From: Microcoleus sp. EPA2
GTDB taxonomy: Bacteria > Cyanobacteriota > Cyanobacteriia > Cyanobacteriales > Microcoleaceae
DNA length: 64,000 nucleotides
Assembly: GCA_020882975.1 (NCBI GenBank)
Contig: JAHRFD010000019.1
Location: 1 to 64,000, forward strand
Direction: 5' to 3'
Shown: piece by piece, positions 1 through 8,147 of the stretch
How positions within the stretch are numbered: the stretch's first letter is position 1
Layout: each line of letters opens with the position of its first letter
Notes under the pieces: model-generated
Told to the model about the DNA's origin: nothing
Seen by the model: the letters and a program-made list of their open reading frames with translations, nothing else
Databases searched by the model: none
Position numbers and translations under genes: made by a program

Positions 1-45
1 ACGTCTTTCTCTGCTTTTAAATGTTACGAATTAAGAAAGATTCAA

Positions 46-96
46 GGCGGTTGAAACCGCCCGTGCCGCTTGCATCTCAGGTCTAAAGACTCAGAG
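46..96. repeat. palindromic intergenic repeat copy
   Basis: A short palindrome (GGCGG TTGAAA CCGCC, 46-61) is followed by a segment containing TCTAAAGACTCAG. The same layout (GCGATTGAAATCGC, then a GGACTAAAGACT segment) occurs at 63921-63985 at the other end of the window. It looks like a dispersed palindromic repeat of the kind common in Oscillatoriales. The rest of 1-259 shows no gene. Confidence 0.5.
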
Positions 97-259
97 TTTT
101 CCGCTTGCCGAATGTTTTTTTATAAGCAGAGACTTACTGCGGCAATGCTTCCCCTCTACGGATATATTTGCAAAAATGGGATGCTCCCTCTAACCTGAAG
201 TCCGATCGCCCTTAAATTAAAATGCGTCATTCGATCGATCGAGTGACGCACTTTATTTG

Positions 260-817
260 TTAAAACGGAATTGGATCGTAATCGGGGTTGTCAGCTTCGT
301 TAGAGGAGCTTGACGAGCGATCGGACTCAGAATTTGGAGACTGATGGGAGTTCCAATCAGAGCTAGAAGTGCGATTAGCAGGCGCGGGAGTGTTGCTAGA
401 ACTGCGGTTGCGCGAGCCTAAAGGTACCACATTGCTAGGCACGGTCTGAGGCGCGCTGTCACGAATTTGAGCTGGTTCCGGGGCGGTTCTAGGGACGGAA
501 GCCGAGTTCATAGCATTCGCACCGAGACTGTAAATTTTTTGAGCTGTCAGTTCGGCTCGCTTTTCTTTGATACCATCTCTTTCCATTGTATTCATGTTGA
601 GTCGGCCTTCAATTATCACGCGATCGCCCTCATGATATTTTTCATGGATTTCCACGGCCAAATTTCCCCATCCTATCACCTTCAAATGTTCTGGCGGATC
701 TTCAGGTTTTGGACCAGGAAACTGCACTAGCATTTCAGCGATCTGAAGTTGATTTTCAGCAGTAAAACGGAGTTGTGGTTCTTGAATTATTTCTACCAAC
801 AAAATGCAGCTATTCAT
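260..817 (-). CDS. ssb: single-stranded DNA-binding protein
   Basis: This 185-residue protein binds single-stranded DNA during replication, repair and recombination. The N-terminal OB-fold covers about residues 1-105, with the family pattern VIGWGNLA and GDRVIIEGRL. A Ser/Asn/Pro-rich disordered linker follows, and the chain ends in YDPIPF, which matches the acidic D-D-x-I-P-F tail by which SSBs recruit partner enzymes. The ATG at 817 lies only 51 bp after the stop of the upstream nucleotidyltransferase fusion, so the two may be co-transcribed. No clear Shine-Dalgarno sequence is visible because heptamer repeats fill the spacer. Cyanobacteria can carry more than one SSB-like gene, so this need not be the only copy. 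Confidence 0.88.
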   Translation of the reverse strand: MNSCILLVEIIQEPQLRFTAENQLQIAEMLVQFPGPKPEDPPEHLKVIGWGNLAVEIHEKYHEGDRVIIEGRLNMNTMERDGIKEKRAELTAQKIYSLGANAMNSASVPRTAPEPAQIRDSAPQTVPSNVVPLGSRNRSSSNTPAPANRTSSSDWNSHQSPNSESDRSSSSSNEADNPDYDPIPF

Positions 818-822
818 AACTT

Positions 823-864
823 AATTGGGAATTGGGAATTGGGAATTGGGAATTGGGAATTGGG
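823..864. repeat. heptamer tandem repeat AATTGGG x6
   Basis: Six perfect head-to-tail copies of AATTGGG fill nearly the whole spacer between the upstream gene's stop and the ssb start codon. This is a short tandemly repeated repetitive (STRR) sequence of the cyanobacterial type. Confidence 0.9.
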
Positions 865-868
865 CATT

Positions 869-3412
869 TTACCCATTACCAAATTTATCTTTGCGAACAG
901 CAGCCTCAGTTTGGGTAACAAAATCCTGAACTAGGCTGCGGTACTCCTTCAAAGTTTCAGATACCCAATCTCGGTCTTCACTGTTAGCAAAAATATGGAC
1001 TGTCGGTTCGCTAGCATCGGGCAAAACTAATACCCAATTGTCATCGCTGGAGTTAAAAATTTTCACTCCATCTACTAATTCTAAACTATCTGGGGAATGA
1101 GTTTCTACTAAATATCGCATCAGGGAACCCTTGACAGTCCAAGGACACCGGACGCTGTAACTACGATGAGTAACGCGAGGAAGTTCCGCCTTAATCTGTC
1201 CTAGCGATCGCTCCTGAATCGTCATCATTTCTATCACTTTAGCAATACAGAACATTCCGTCAAATCCAGGATGCAATTGGGGGAAAATAAAACCCATATT
1301 CCCACTGCCGCCCAAAACCACGTTGGGATTCCTGTTAGCAGCTTCCATCAAAGCAGTGGGATTTGCTTTAGTGCGGATTACTTTACTTTGATAGCGACGG
1401 GCGATCGCCTCTACCGCAGAAGAAGCATTGACCGGTACTACCACTGTACCTTTTGGATGAGAAGTCAGCATCAAATTTACCATCAACGCCGTCAACATTT
1501 CCCCACGAATCGCTATCCCAGACTCATCTACCAAAATTAACTGTTCGCCATTGGCCGACACCTGTACCCCAAAATTAGCACTGAGTGCTTTCACCACCCG
1601 ACCGAGTTGGTCAAGCAAATATTCCCGTTCGCCATTGCTCAGAGAACTTTGTTTAAGACTGGCATTAAGTACCACCGCATCGCAACCAAATTTGGCGAGC
1701 ATTTGTGGCAAAATTGCCCCCGAAACTGCATAGACGTAATCGATAACTACCTTAGAATTACTGTAGCGAATGGCTTCTACATTCATTTGCCGCTCAAAGG
1801 TGCGGGAGTAAACCTCCAGAGATTGGTTAAAGTAAGACATCTCGCCAATTTCAGGAATCAGAGCCCGCCGTAAATCTTCCTTAAAGTAAGCGCCCTCGAT
1901 TTTCTTCTCCGCCGCTTTGGTAATATTGATACCTTTGGTATCGAAAAATTCAATTAAAATATAGTCCGATCGATCGGGCGAAATCCGAACGTGAATTCCA
2001 CCAGCTACTGACAGAGTAGAGGAAACTGTGCGGGCGATCGGAATTGCGGTGGATTCCAAATTCACCACACTAATTCCCACCGACATTAAACCAGCAATCA
2101 AAGACCTCGAAACCATCCGGGAAATACTCCGCTGATCCCTAGACACTGATACCGAAGAACCTGGTTTCAAAGTAGAACCATAAGCAGCGCCCAATTTCAC
2201 CGCAAATTCCGGGGTAACATCCACATTGGCTAGTCCTTGAGCCCCCCGTTGACCAAATAAATTCCGCTTAGCTTGTTCTCCCCAAATTAAATTGCTATTT
2301 AACAAAGCGCCGGATTCAATATTTTTACTAGGCCAGATGCGAACGCTTGGCCCGACTTGTGCTTCTTCTCCCACTATGGACATGGAACCGACCACAGCCC
2401 CTTCTAATACGTGAGCCCGCCTGTCTACGCGAGTGCTCCTGCAAATCACACAGGCCCTAAGATGAGCGTCTTCGCCGATAATTGCTCCGTTCCACACGAT
2501 GGGACGCTTGAGGTTGGCATCTGCCCCCACAGTTACGTTATCTCCAATCACCGAACCAGCTTCGATTTTGACTCTAGCCCCGATGCGACAATTGTTGCCG
2601 ATCATCGCCGGTACTTCCACGATCGCAGAATCGTCAATAAAAGTATTCTGACCTACCCACAATCCCGATCGCACTTGGTCGTAGTAGCTCAAATCCAATT
2701 CCACCTTTCCCCGCAGCGCATCATACTGAGCTTCCCGGTAGACATCTAACTGGCCAACATCGCACCAGTAACCCTCAGCAATGTAACCGTACATCGGCTC
2801 ACCTTTTTCCAGCAACAGCGGAAATAAGTCTTTCGAGAAATCCGATTCCACATCCATCGGCAGGTAATCCAAGACTTCCGGCTCTAAAATGTAAGTGCCG
2901 GTATTGACAGTATCGGAGAAAATTTCGCTACTAGAAGGTTTTTCCAGAAAGCGATTGATTCGGTGATTTTCGTCCGTAATCACCACTCCAAATTCCATAG
3001 GGTTGGGAACGCGAGTTAAAATTAACGTAGCTTTGGATTTCTGGCTGCGGTGAAATTGCACAGCAGCCGTCAAGTCTAAATCTGTGATACTATCGCCACT
3101 AATCACGATAAAAGTGCGATCGAGCAATTCGGCAATATTTTTGACACAGCCTGCGGTACCCAGTGGCTGGTCTTCTTCCACAGCGTAAGTCATTTGTACG
3201 CCAAATTCACTGCCGTCACCAAAGTATTCGCGCATGACATCAGGAAGATAGTGCAGCGTCGCAATAATTTCCGTTATCTGATGTCTTTTTAGCAAATTGA
3301 TAATGTGTTGTGCGATCGGGCGATTAAGAATAGGCACCATCGGTTTTGGCAAATCGCACGTCAGAGGTCTGAGCCTCGTTCCCGACCCCCCAGCCATCAG
3401 CACTGCACGCAT
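869..3412 (-). CDS. mannose-1-phosphate guanylyltransferase / phosphomannomutase-like fusion
   Basis: This 847-residue fusion is expected to make a sugar nucleotide (GDP-mannose or similar) for polysaccharides. Residues 1-235 are a nucleotidyltransferase with the signature AGGSGTRLRPLT and a downstream LPKPM. Residues about 250-370 are left-handed beta-helix hexapeptide repeats. Residues about 380-840 align with the phosphomannomutase/phosphoglucomutase fold. That last domain lacks the normal TASHNP phosphoserine loop (RISPDRSD stands there) and the DGDGDR metal loop (SANGEQ stands there), so mutase activity is doubtful. The nucleotidyltransferase half looks intact. The ATG at 3412 has a strong AGGAGG site. 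The exact nucleotide and sugar cannot be read from sequence. Confidence 0.85.
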   Translation of the reverse strand: MRAVLMAGGSGTRLRPLTCDLPKPMVPILNRPIAQHIINLLKRHQITEIIATLHYLPDVMREYFGDGSEFGVQMTYAVEEDQPLGTAGCVKNIAELLDRTFIVISGDSITDLDLTAAVQFHRSQKSKATLILTRVPNPMEFGVVITDENHRINRFLEKPSSSEIFSDTVNTGTYILEPEVLDYLPMDVESDFSKDLFPLLLEKGEPMYGYIAEGYWCDVGQLDVYREAQYDALRGKVELDLSYYDQVRSGLWVGQNTFIDDSAIVEVPAMIGNNCRIGARVKIEAGSVIGDNVTVGADANLKRPIVWNGAIIGEDAHLRACVICRSTRVDRRAHVLEGAVVGSMSIVGEEAQVGPSVRIWPSKNIESGALLNSNLIWGEQAKRNLFGQRGAQGLANVDVTPEFAVKLGAAYGSTLKPGSSVSVSRDQRSISRMVSRSLIAGLMSVGISVVNLESTAIPIARTVSSTLSVAGGIHVRISPDRSDYILIEFFDTKGINITKAAEKKIEGAYFKEDLRRALIPEIGEMSYFNQSLEVYSRTFERQMNVEAIRYSNSKVVIDYVYAVSGAILPQMLAKFGCDAVVLNASLKQSSLSNGEREYLLDQLGRVVKALSANFGVQVSANGEQLILVDESGIAIRGEMLTALMVNLMLTSHPKGTVVVPVNASSAVEAIARRYQSKVIRTKANPTALMEAANRNPNVVLGGSGNMGFIFPQLHPGFDGMFCIAKVIEMMTIQERSLGQIKAELPRVTHRSYSVRCPWTVKGSLMRYLVETHSPDSLELVDGVKIFNSSDDNWVLVLPDASEPTVHIFANSEDRDWVSETLKEYRSLVQDFVTQTEAAVRKDKFGNG

Positions 3413-4165
3413 AAAATCCTCCTTGCTTAAAAAGCACTCCTGGTCATTTTTAACTCAAAAATCTCAAATTTAAAATTGTTGGGTCAGCCCTCAGCTATCA
3501 CGTCTTAATTAATTATCCGTGAGTCGGCTACCTAAGATTGACATCAACTTGATTTCTGTACGGATATTTGAAACTTTAGCCTGTACCTTCCCCTGCTTTT
3601 TAACCCCTTTGGTAGGATTATATAACATTTAACCTTTTCAGGAGCTTTTAAAACCTCCCTCATTACAGTATTTAGCCAGTTAGAGGCCAGCCGTACTGTA
3701 CCAGAAGCTTGACAAAAAGCTATGACTTGTTTGTGATTTGCAATTAACAGAATTTGGCAACTTAGTAGTATTATATACTCATTAAACTCCTTAATTATTA
3801 TTTTTATAATTGATGATTGATAGGATTCTTTTGATATCTACAAGACAGAAGCGCCTAGGAGGAATTCGAGTTCAGGGTGCTGATTCCCAAGAGTCAATCT
3901 AGCTGAAATATGGTTGTAGCCATTCGTTGCTTGTCTTAGTACCAAGCCTCAGCGCCAACTCTCCAGCCACCGTTGTAGACCAAGCGAGTACACCCTATCA
4001 TCAGGGCGATCGAGGTTTCGGGTTCGGGAGTCCCATAGCATCCCTACTTAAAAGCTGGTTAACTCATTTCTCAATCGATCGTGTTTTATAATACCGATCT
4101 CGTGAGATGTGTTAAATTGTGGAAAAGCCGTCCTCACAGGACGGGGTTTCAAACCCATTTTGTTG
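3413..4165. other. gene-free spacer with a possible structured RNA
   Basis: No convincing protein gene is visible in about 750 bp. Around 3844-3937 the flanks AAGACA..AGC and GCT.TGTCTT can pair and close a loop of about 75 nt. A weak promoter-like pair (TTGATT and TATCTA) precedes them. This may be a small RNA or a chance structure. Confidence 0.25.
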
Positions 4166-4363
4166 ATGAGTACCTTAATTAGCTTGGCATTACTGATCGC
4201 TTACGGTGCAGGTATTTGGAAATTTTGGAAGGGTTTCGATCGCACTAACTTCGACAGAAGTTTTTCCAATCGCCTGAAGCTAGCCCTGCTATGGCCAGCA
4301 TTAATTTTTAATAAGCCCTATCGCCAAAACTTTACAAAGGCCCTCAAAGCCTCCAAAAGGTGA
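4166..4363 (+). CDS. small single-span membrane protein, unknown function
   Basis: This is a 65-residue hypothetical protein starting MSTLISLALL. One hydrophobic helix (about residues 3-22) is followed by a basic, aromatic tail rich in Lys, Arg, Asn and Phe (GFDRTNFDRSFSNRLK). An earlier in-frame ATG at 4109 would add 19 polar residues. The ATG at 4166 is preferred because it puts the helix at the N-terminus, as is usual for such small anchored proteins. The next gene starts 95 bp downstream on the same strand. I do not recognise the family. It could interact with a membrane complex, but nothing here shows which. Confidence 0.5.
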   Translation: MSTLISLALLIAYGAGIWKFWKGFDRTNFDRSFSNRLKLALLWPALIFNKPYRQNFTKALKASKR

Positions 4364-4458
4364 GAGACAGCCCGACATCAAGGTAGGGGGAATCTAATTC
4401 ATGATTAATCGCGACCTTTGTATCGCGACAAATCTCTATCCAAAAGTGTAATTCAAGA

Positions 4459-5196
4459 ATGTCTAAAAAGTCCGATCGCCTTGCCACCAGTCCAGAGCCA
4501 ACTTGGTTTGCTAAGGACAAATCAGATAGCTGGCAACCTTTACTCTCGCCAGTTGCTTCCCGGTTCGATCGCGAATACCGAGGAGAACCCTTCCCTTTCC
4601 CCGAAGAAGTCGAAGCCATGCCGATTTTTCGGGAATCCATCGCCGGCACCCTCCAAGCCAAAACAGTTTCTCCCTTTTGGCAAATTGCCAAACCCCAAAA
4701 AAATCAGCGCTGTTTAGATATAGGCTGCGGAGTCAGCTTTCTGATCTACCCTTGGCGCGATTGGGAAGCCTTTTTTTACGGTCAAGAAATCAGCAGCGCC
4801 GCACGAGATGCCTTAAACGCCCGCGGCCCTCAACTCAATTCTAAACTATTTAAAGGCGTAGAACTTGCCCCCGCTCATCGCCTAAATTACGAAGAGGATC
4901 AATTCGATTTGTGCATCGCCACCGGCTTTAGTTGCTATTTTCCCAAAGATTATTGGGCTATAGTCATGGGAGAAGTTAAGCGAGTATTAAAGCCGGGAGG
5001 TCACTTCGTGTTTGATGTCCTCAACCCTAATGCTCCCCTAGCAGAAGATTGGGCAATTTTAGAAACTTACCGAGCAGGGGAAGTATTTTTAGAAGCAATT
5101 GAGGATTGGGAAAAACTGATTAAAGCCGCCGGTGCAAAGATAGTCAAAAAGCAAAGTGGCGATTTATTTCAAATGTATAAACTGCAATACAATTGA
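4459..5196 (+). CDS. class I SAM-dependent methyltransferase
   Basis: This 245-residue protein has a Rossmann methyltransferase core. Motif I is CLDIGCGVSFL near residue 91. The acidic post-I strand is followed by FDLCIATGFSCYF (motif II region) and VKRVLKPGGHFVFDV (motif III). The first 80 residues are specific to this family. The substrate cannot be inferred. No neighbouring biosynthetic genes indicate a pathway. The small gene upstream on the same strand is the only possible operon partner. The ATG at 4459 is the first in frame and lacks a strong ribosome binding site. Confidence 0.75.
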   Translation: MSKKSDRLATSPEPTWFAKDKSDSWQPLLSPVASRFDREYRGEPFPFPEEVEAMPIFRESIAGTLQAKTVSPFWQIAKPQKNQRCLDIGCGVSFLIYPWRDWEAFFYGQEISSAARDALNARGPQLNSKLFKGVELAPAHRLNYEEDQFDLCIATGFSCYFPKDYWAIVMGEVKRVLKPGGHFVFDVLNPNAPLAEDWAILETYRAGEVFLEAIEDWEKLIKAAGAKIVKKQSGDLFQMYKLQYN

Positions 5197-5291
5197 GCCA
5201 GTCTAGGAGGCAAATGCGATCGGTAATCTCAAAATAAGCGATGGGCATCACCTATTTTTAGGATGAGAAACTAACCATCCTCGCCCCCCAA

Positions 5292-6998
5292 CTAAGGAGA
5301 AGCAGCAGGAGATGGAGATGCTGTCGGCGACGCTTCCGTAGTCGGCGACGCTTCCGCCCCAGGAGAAGCAGCAGGAGAAGCAGCAGGAGATGGAGATGCT
5401 GTCGGCGACGCTTCCGTAGTCGGAGAAACAACAGGTTCAGGAATCGGCGACTCTGTAGGCACTGGCTGCGGTTCAGGAATCGGTGACTCTGTAGGCACTG
5501 GCTCAGGTTCAGGTAACACTAAGTCTCTAGCCCCTGGTTTCAGTTGAGGAGAAGTAGACGGAGATACCGATGGCTTCGCTTCTGGTTTTGGTTGAGGTGA
5601 AGGCGATGGTTTAGCCGTTGACTGGGGTTGAGGTAAAGGCGATGGCTTGACTCCTGGTTTGGGTTTGCTGGAGTCCCGTGGAGGCTTCTCAAACTGCGGC
5701 TTCACTCCCCCTGGACTTGGGGGCGCCGCTGCGGGAGCTGGGGAAGGCAAGGGTCCAGTTGCTGGGGTTGCCGAGGGAGTTACAGGAATACCGCTGCAAA
5801 CCTTTTCATCATATTTAAATGCCACAGCCAATTGATAAAGCTTGTGCGTGCTGGCTGGTGGAAGTATGAATTGAGGGTTAATAATTGCAAATTTAGCAGC
5901 ATCGTCGAGAACATTAGAACCCGTCAGGGCAATGGTTTGAGGTTCTGCCTTCAGCAGCCCTTGGGGGTTGACAACTGCACCAAATACTGCTTTCCCTTCC
6001 AGTTTTTGCGAGCAAGCTGTTTTGGGATAAGGGACATTCACAGGAGTAGGTCCAGTCATTTCCAAGTCAGGATAAGCCTTTTTGAACCTTTCAAATAAAG
6101 CAATATATGTAGTTGCAGCAGCCAGATTTCTGTCGGAATCCTTGGATGAGTTTTGTCCTAGATTACCCTGCTGTTCTAGTTGTTTTTGTTCCTGCTCAAA
6201 CTGTTGCCTCCTAGCTCTTTCTTCAGGACTTTCTGTGATTTGATTGTCTTGATTTGGATCTTGTTGAGTCGATTGTGGTGAGTTACCAGACTCAGAATTT
6301 GTACCTGTAATTGGGAATTGCGGGGTATATACTACAGCTCCATCTGGAAACAGTGGCAGTCTACCCTGAGCATTTCGCAATTTTTCTAGAGACTCCCCTT
6401 CATCCATCTGGCTTCCGGGAGGCTGGGGGGTCTGGGTGTCCGATGGTGGTGGAGGCGGAGTAATCGGAGAGAAATTACCGGGGGATGGGGGGGGGATGAG
6501 ATTGGTGGGCGGCTGTGGCGGTATGATGGCTACGGGTGTTTGAGGAGCGGGATTTTGGATAGTGGGAGATGGAGCTTTCGGAGGTATGGGAGGAGTTAAG
6601 GAAGGAAGAGGAGATGGAGGCGCAGGAGCAAAGAATCCCGGAGGTGGCATTCCCGGTGGGAGGGCTGGTAAGTTAATGGGGTTCGGAGCTGGGGGTAATG
6701 GCGGGGTGATGTTGCGTGGTAGGGGAACTGGTGCGACGAGGGACAATGGTGCTTTCGCATTGGATGCGAGTGGGGGTATGGTTTGTGGCAGTCGTCCTAC
6801 CTCTGCTGGAGTTAGCTCCACGAACCCAACCGAACCGGGTAAGTTTTTTGATGAATTGCCACCATAAATTAGATTTGAGATCTGAGGCGCGTTAACTCCG
6901 AGCACTCCGTGAAGACCTATAGAAGCTAGGGCTGCCCACCAAAATGGCTGGCGCAGTGGTTCTGAGAGGCTATTGACTAGGGAGAAAGAGTCATTCAT
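5292..6998 (-). CDS. TonB-like energy transducer with long Pro/Ser C-terminal tail
   Basis: The 568-residue protein has one N-terminal membrane anchor (WWAALASIGLHGVLGV, about 19-34). A very proline-rich spacer (about 60-200), a Gln-rich helix (about 240-285) and a compact domain (about 295-395) follow. The compact domain looks like TonB_C, with the YPKTACSQKLEGKAVFG and VLDDAAKFAI patterns. TonB proteins couple the inner-membrane proton motive force to outer-membrane receptors. TonB normally ends after this domain. Here about 170 further residues of Pro/Ser/Lys and then PSPAASP-type repeats follow. No exbB or exbD is nearby, so a structural periplasm-spanning role is also possible. The family call rests on overall organisation. 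Confidence 0.6.
   Translation of the reverse strand: MNDSFSLVNSLSEPLRQPFWWAALASIGLHGVLGVNAPQISNLIYGGNSSKNLPGSVGFVELTPAEVGRLPQTIPPLASNAKAPLSLVAPVPLPRNITPPLPPAPNPINLPALPPGMPPPGFFAPAPPSPLPSLTPPIPPKAPSPTIQNPAPQTPVAIIPPQPPTNLIPPPSPGNFSPITPPPPPSDTQTPQPPGSQMDEGESLEKLRNAQGRLPLFPDGAVVYTPQFPITGTNSESGNSPQSTQQDPNQDNQITESPEERARRQQFEQEQKQLEQQGNLGQNSSKDSDRNLAAATTYIALFERFKKAYPDLEMTGPTPVNVPYPKTACSQKLEGKAVFGAVVNPQGLLKAEPQTIALTGSNVLDDAAKFAIINPQFILPPASTHKLYQLAVAFKYDEKVCSGIPVTPSATPATGPLPSPAPAAAPPSPGGVKPQFEKPPRDSSKPKPGVKPSPLPQPQSTAKPSPSPQPKPEAKPSVSPSTSPQLKPGARDLVLPEPEPVPTESPIPEPQPVPTESPIPEPVVSPTTEASPTASPSPAASPAASPGAEASPTTEASPTASPSPAASP
5301..5425. repeat. in-frame coding tandem repeat in TonB-like tail
   Basis: A block of about 47 bp at 5301-5347 recurs at 5379-5425 (period 78 bp) with shorter partial units between. 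The period is a multiple of three and encodes Ser-Pro-Ala and Ala-Ser-Pro-Thr-Thr-Glu units. Recombination between copies should change tail length without breaking the frame. Confidence 0.8.
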
Positions 6999-7009
6999 GA
7001 CAACTGGGA

Positions 7010-7035
7010 ATGGGTTATGGGTTATGGGTTATGGT
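7010..7035. repeat. heptamer tandem repeat ATGGGTT
   Basis: About 3.5 copies of ATGGGTT lie just upstream of the TonB-like gene start (6998). The remainder of 7036-7345 holds no gene. It contains a short CCCCCCAAGGGGGG hairpin near 7296 and a pyrimidine-rich CTTCTTC stretch just before the NUDIX stop. Confidence 0.8.
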
Positions 7036-7345
7036 TTAACGCTATTTTTTTATGGGAGCCGGTAAAAAATAAAAATTTGGGATTTCAAAACCGTAATTAT
7101 AGCACTATTACACTCAAAGCTACTCGATCGCCAGTGGCTTCTAGCCAACCGACTGCTTCCATACCTATTAATTGCTCCATTAATTAATTAAACATCCGTT
7201 AGGGTGGCGATCGACCCCCGTTACCAATTTGGTGACACCTAAGATACAGGTGGCTAAAAAGCTTTGCTGTATGAGCATTATTCCTGAATTTCCCCCCAAG
7301 GGGGGAGGTTCTTCTTCCTTCTTCCCTCTTCCTTCTTCCTTCTAC

Positions 7346-7825
7346 TTACCACCGATATCGATGAGTCTTAAAAGGTGCCCCCTCAATACTCAGCAAATCG
7401 ATGGGATAAATGGGAGCACCACTAGCCATATATTGAAATATTTCCCGAACTTCCTCTCCGCGCAGGGACAACTGGTCTAATTCCTTCAGAGAATACCAGC
7501 CAGCGCACAAAGTATATTCGTCCGGCTTGCTCTTGGGAGGCGTTTTGTCTTCGGGACGAGCCACAAAAATCACCCTCAAACGGACAGTCCCTCTAGGCAT
7601 CACTGTATGCTCTACTCTGAGAATGCCCTCAATAATCACAGAAATGCCCGCTTCCTCGACCGTATTACGCATAGCGGCCTCGAACAATGTCTCTCCTTGT
7701 TCCACTCGTCCTGCTGGGAGATACCACTGCTGATCGTACTTGCGCTCTTGTACCAATAGAAAACGGTTTTCTAAGTGAACGACAACTAGGGTAAAATACC
7801 AGGTAGAAATAGGCTCGCGAGCCAT
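7346..7825 (-). CDS. NUDIX hydrolase
   Basis: The protein is predicted to hydrolyse a nucleoside-diphosphate-linked substrate. The Nudix box is present as G-R-V-E-Q-G-E-T-L..AA.R.T-V-E-E-A-G, matching GX5EX7REUXEEXGU except that the Arg-Glu pair reads Arg-Asn. The Glu-Glu metal ligands remain. At 159 residues (ATG at 7825) it has the usual single-domain size. An in-frame GTG at 7867 would add 14 residues but has no ribosome binding site, whereas a GGGGAA stretch precedes the chosen ATG. The substrate is unknown. The gene is not close enough to neighbours to suggest an operon. Confidence 0.8.
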   Translation of the reverse strand: MAREPISTWYFTLVVVHLENRFLLVQERKYDQQWYLPAGRVEQGETLFEAAMRNTVEEAGISVIIEGILRVEHTVMPRGTVRLRVIFVARPEDKTPPKSKPDEYTLCAGWYSLKELDQLSLRGEEVREIFQYMASGAPIYPIDLLSIEGAPFKTHRYRW

Positions 7826-8147
7826 AGCAGTAGATGTTCCCCAAGCAAAAGGTTTAACCAGCCACACAGAAATAAGGCACTGTTAGCAAACAAATTAGCA
7901 GCCTAAAAGGTTCTTCCGCAAGGGTTTTTGAACTCAAGAGGTTCATTTTAGCACTTTAGCCACAATTTTCATCTCAAATCTCAAATTGAGACAGTGCCAC
8001 GGAGCCTTCGGGAAGTTTAGCATTTGCCCCTGTTACCAGGCAAGTGTTAGGGTTTGCGGGACTCTTGAGATGAGCTGTACTACGGTGGTCCGTAATTACG
8101 GGAAATTAAAGGCCAGAAACAATTCAACCGCATCCCTTGATTTATAA
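7826..8147. other. gene-free spacer
   Basis: About 320 bp between the NUDIX start and the stop of the antiporter gene. I see no gene, RNA or repeat in it. The promoter of the NUDIX gene should lie at its left end. Confidence 0.5.

Noticed and set aside
6562..6867. Glycine-rich open frame on the + strand
   Set aside because: It is the antisense shadow of the proline-rich coding region of the TonB-like gene.
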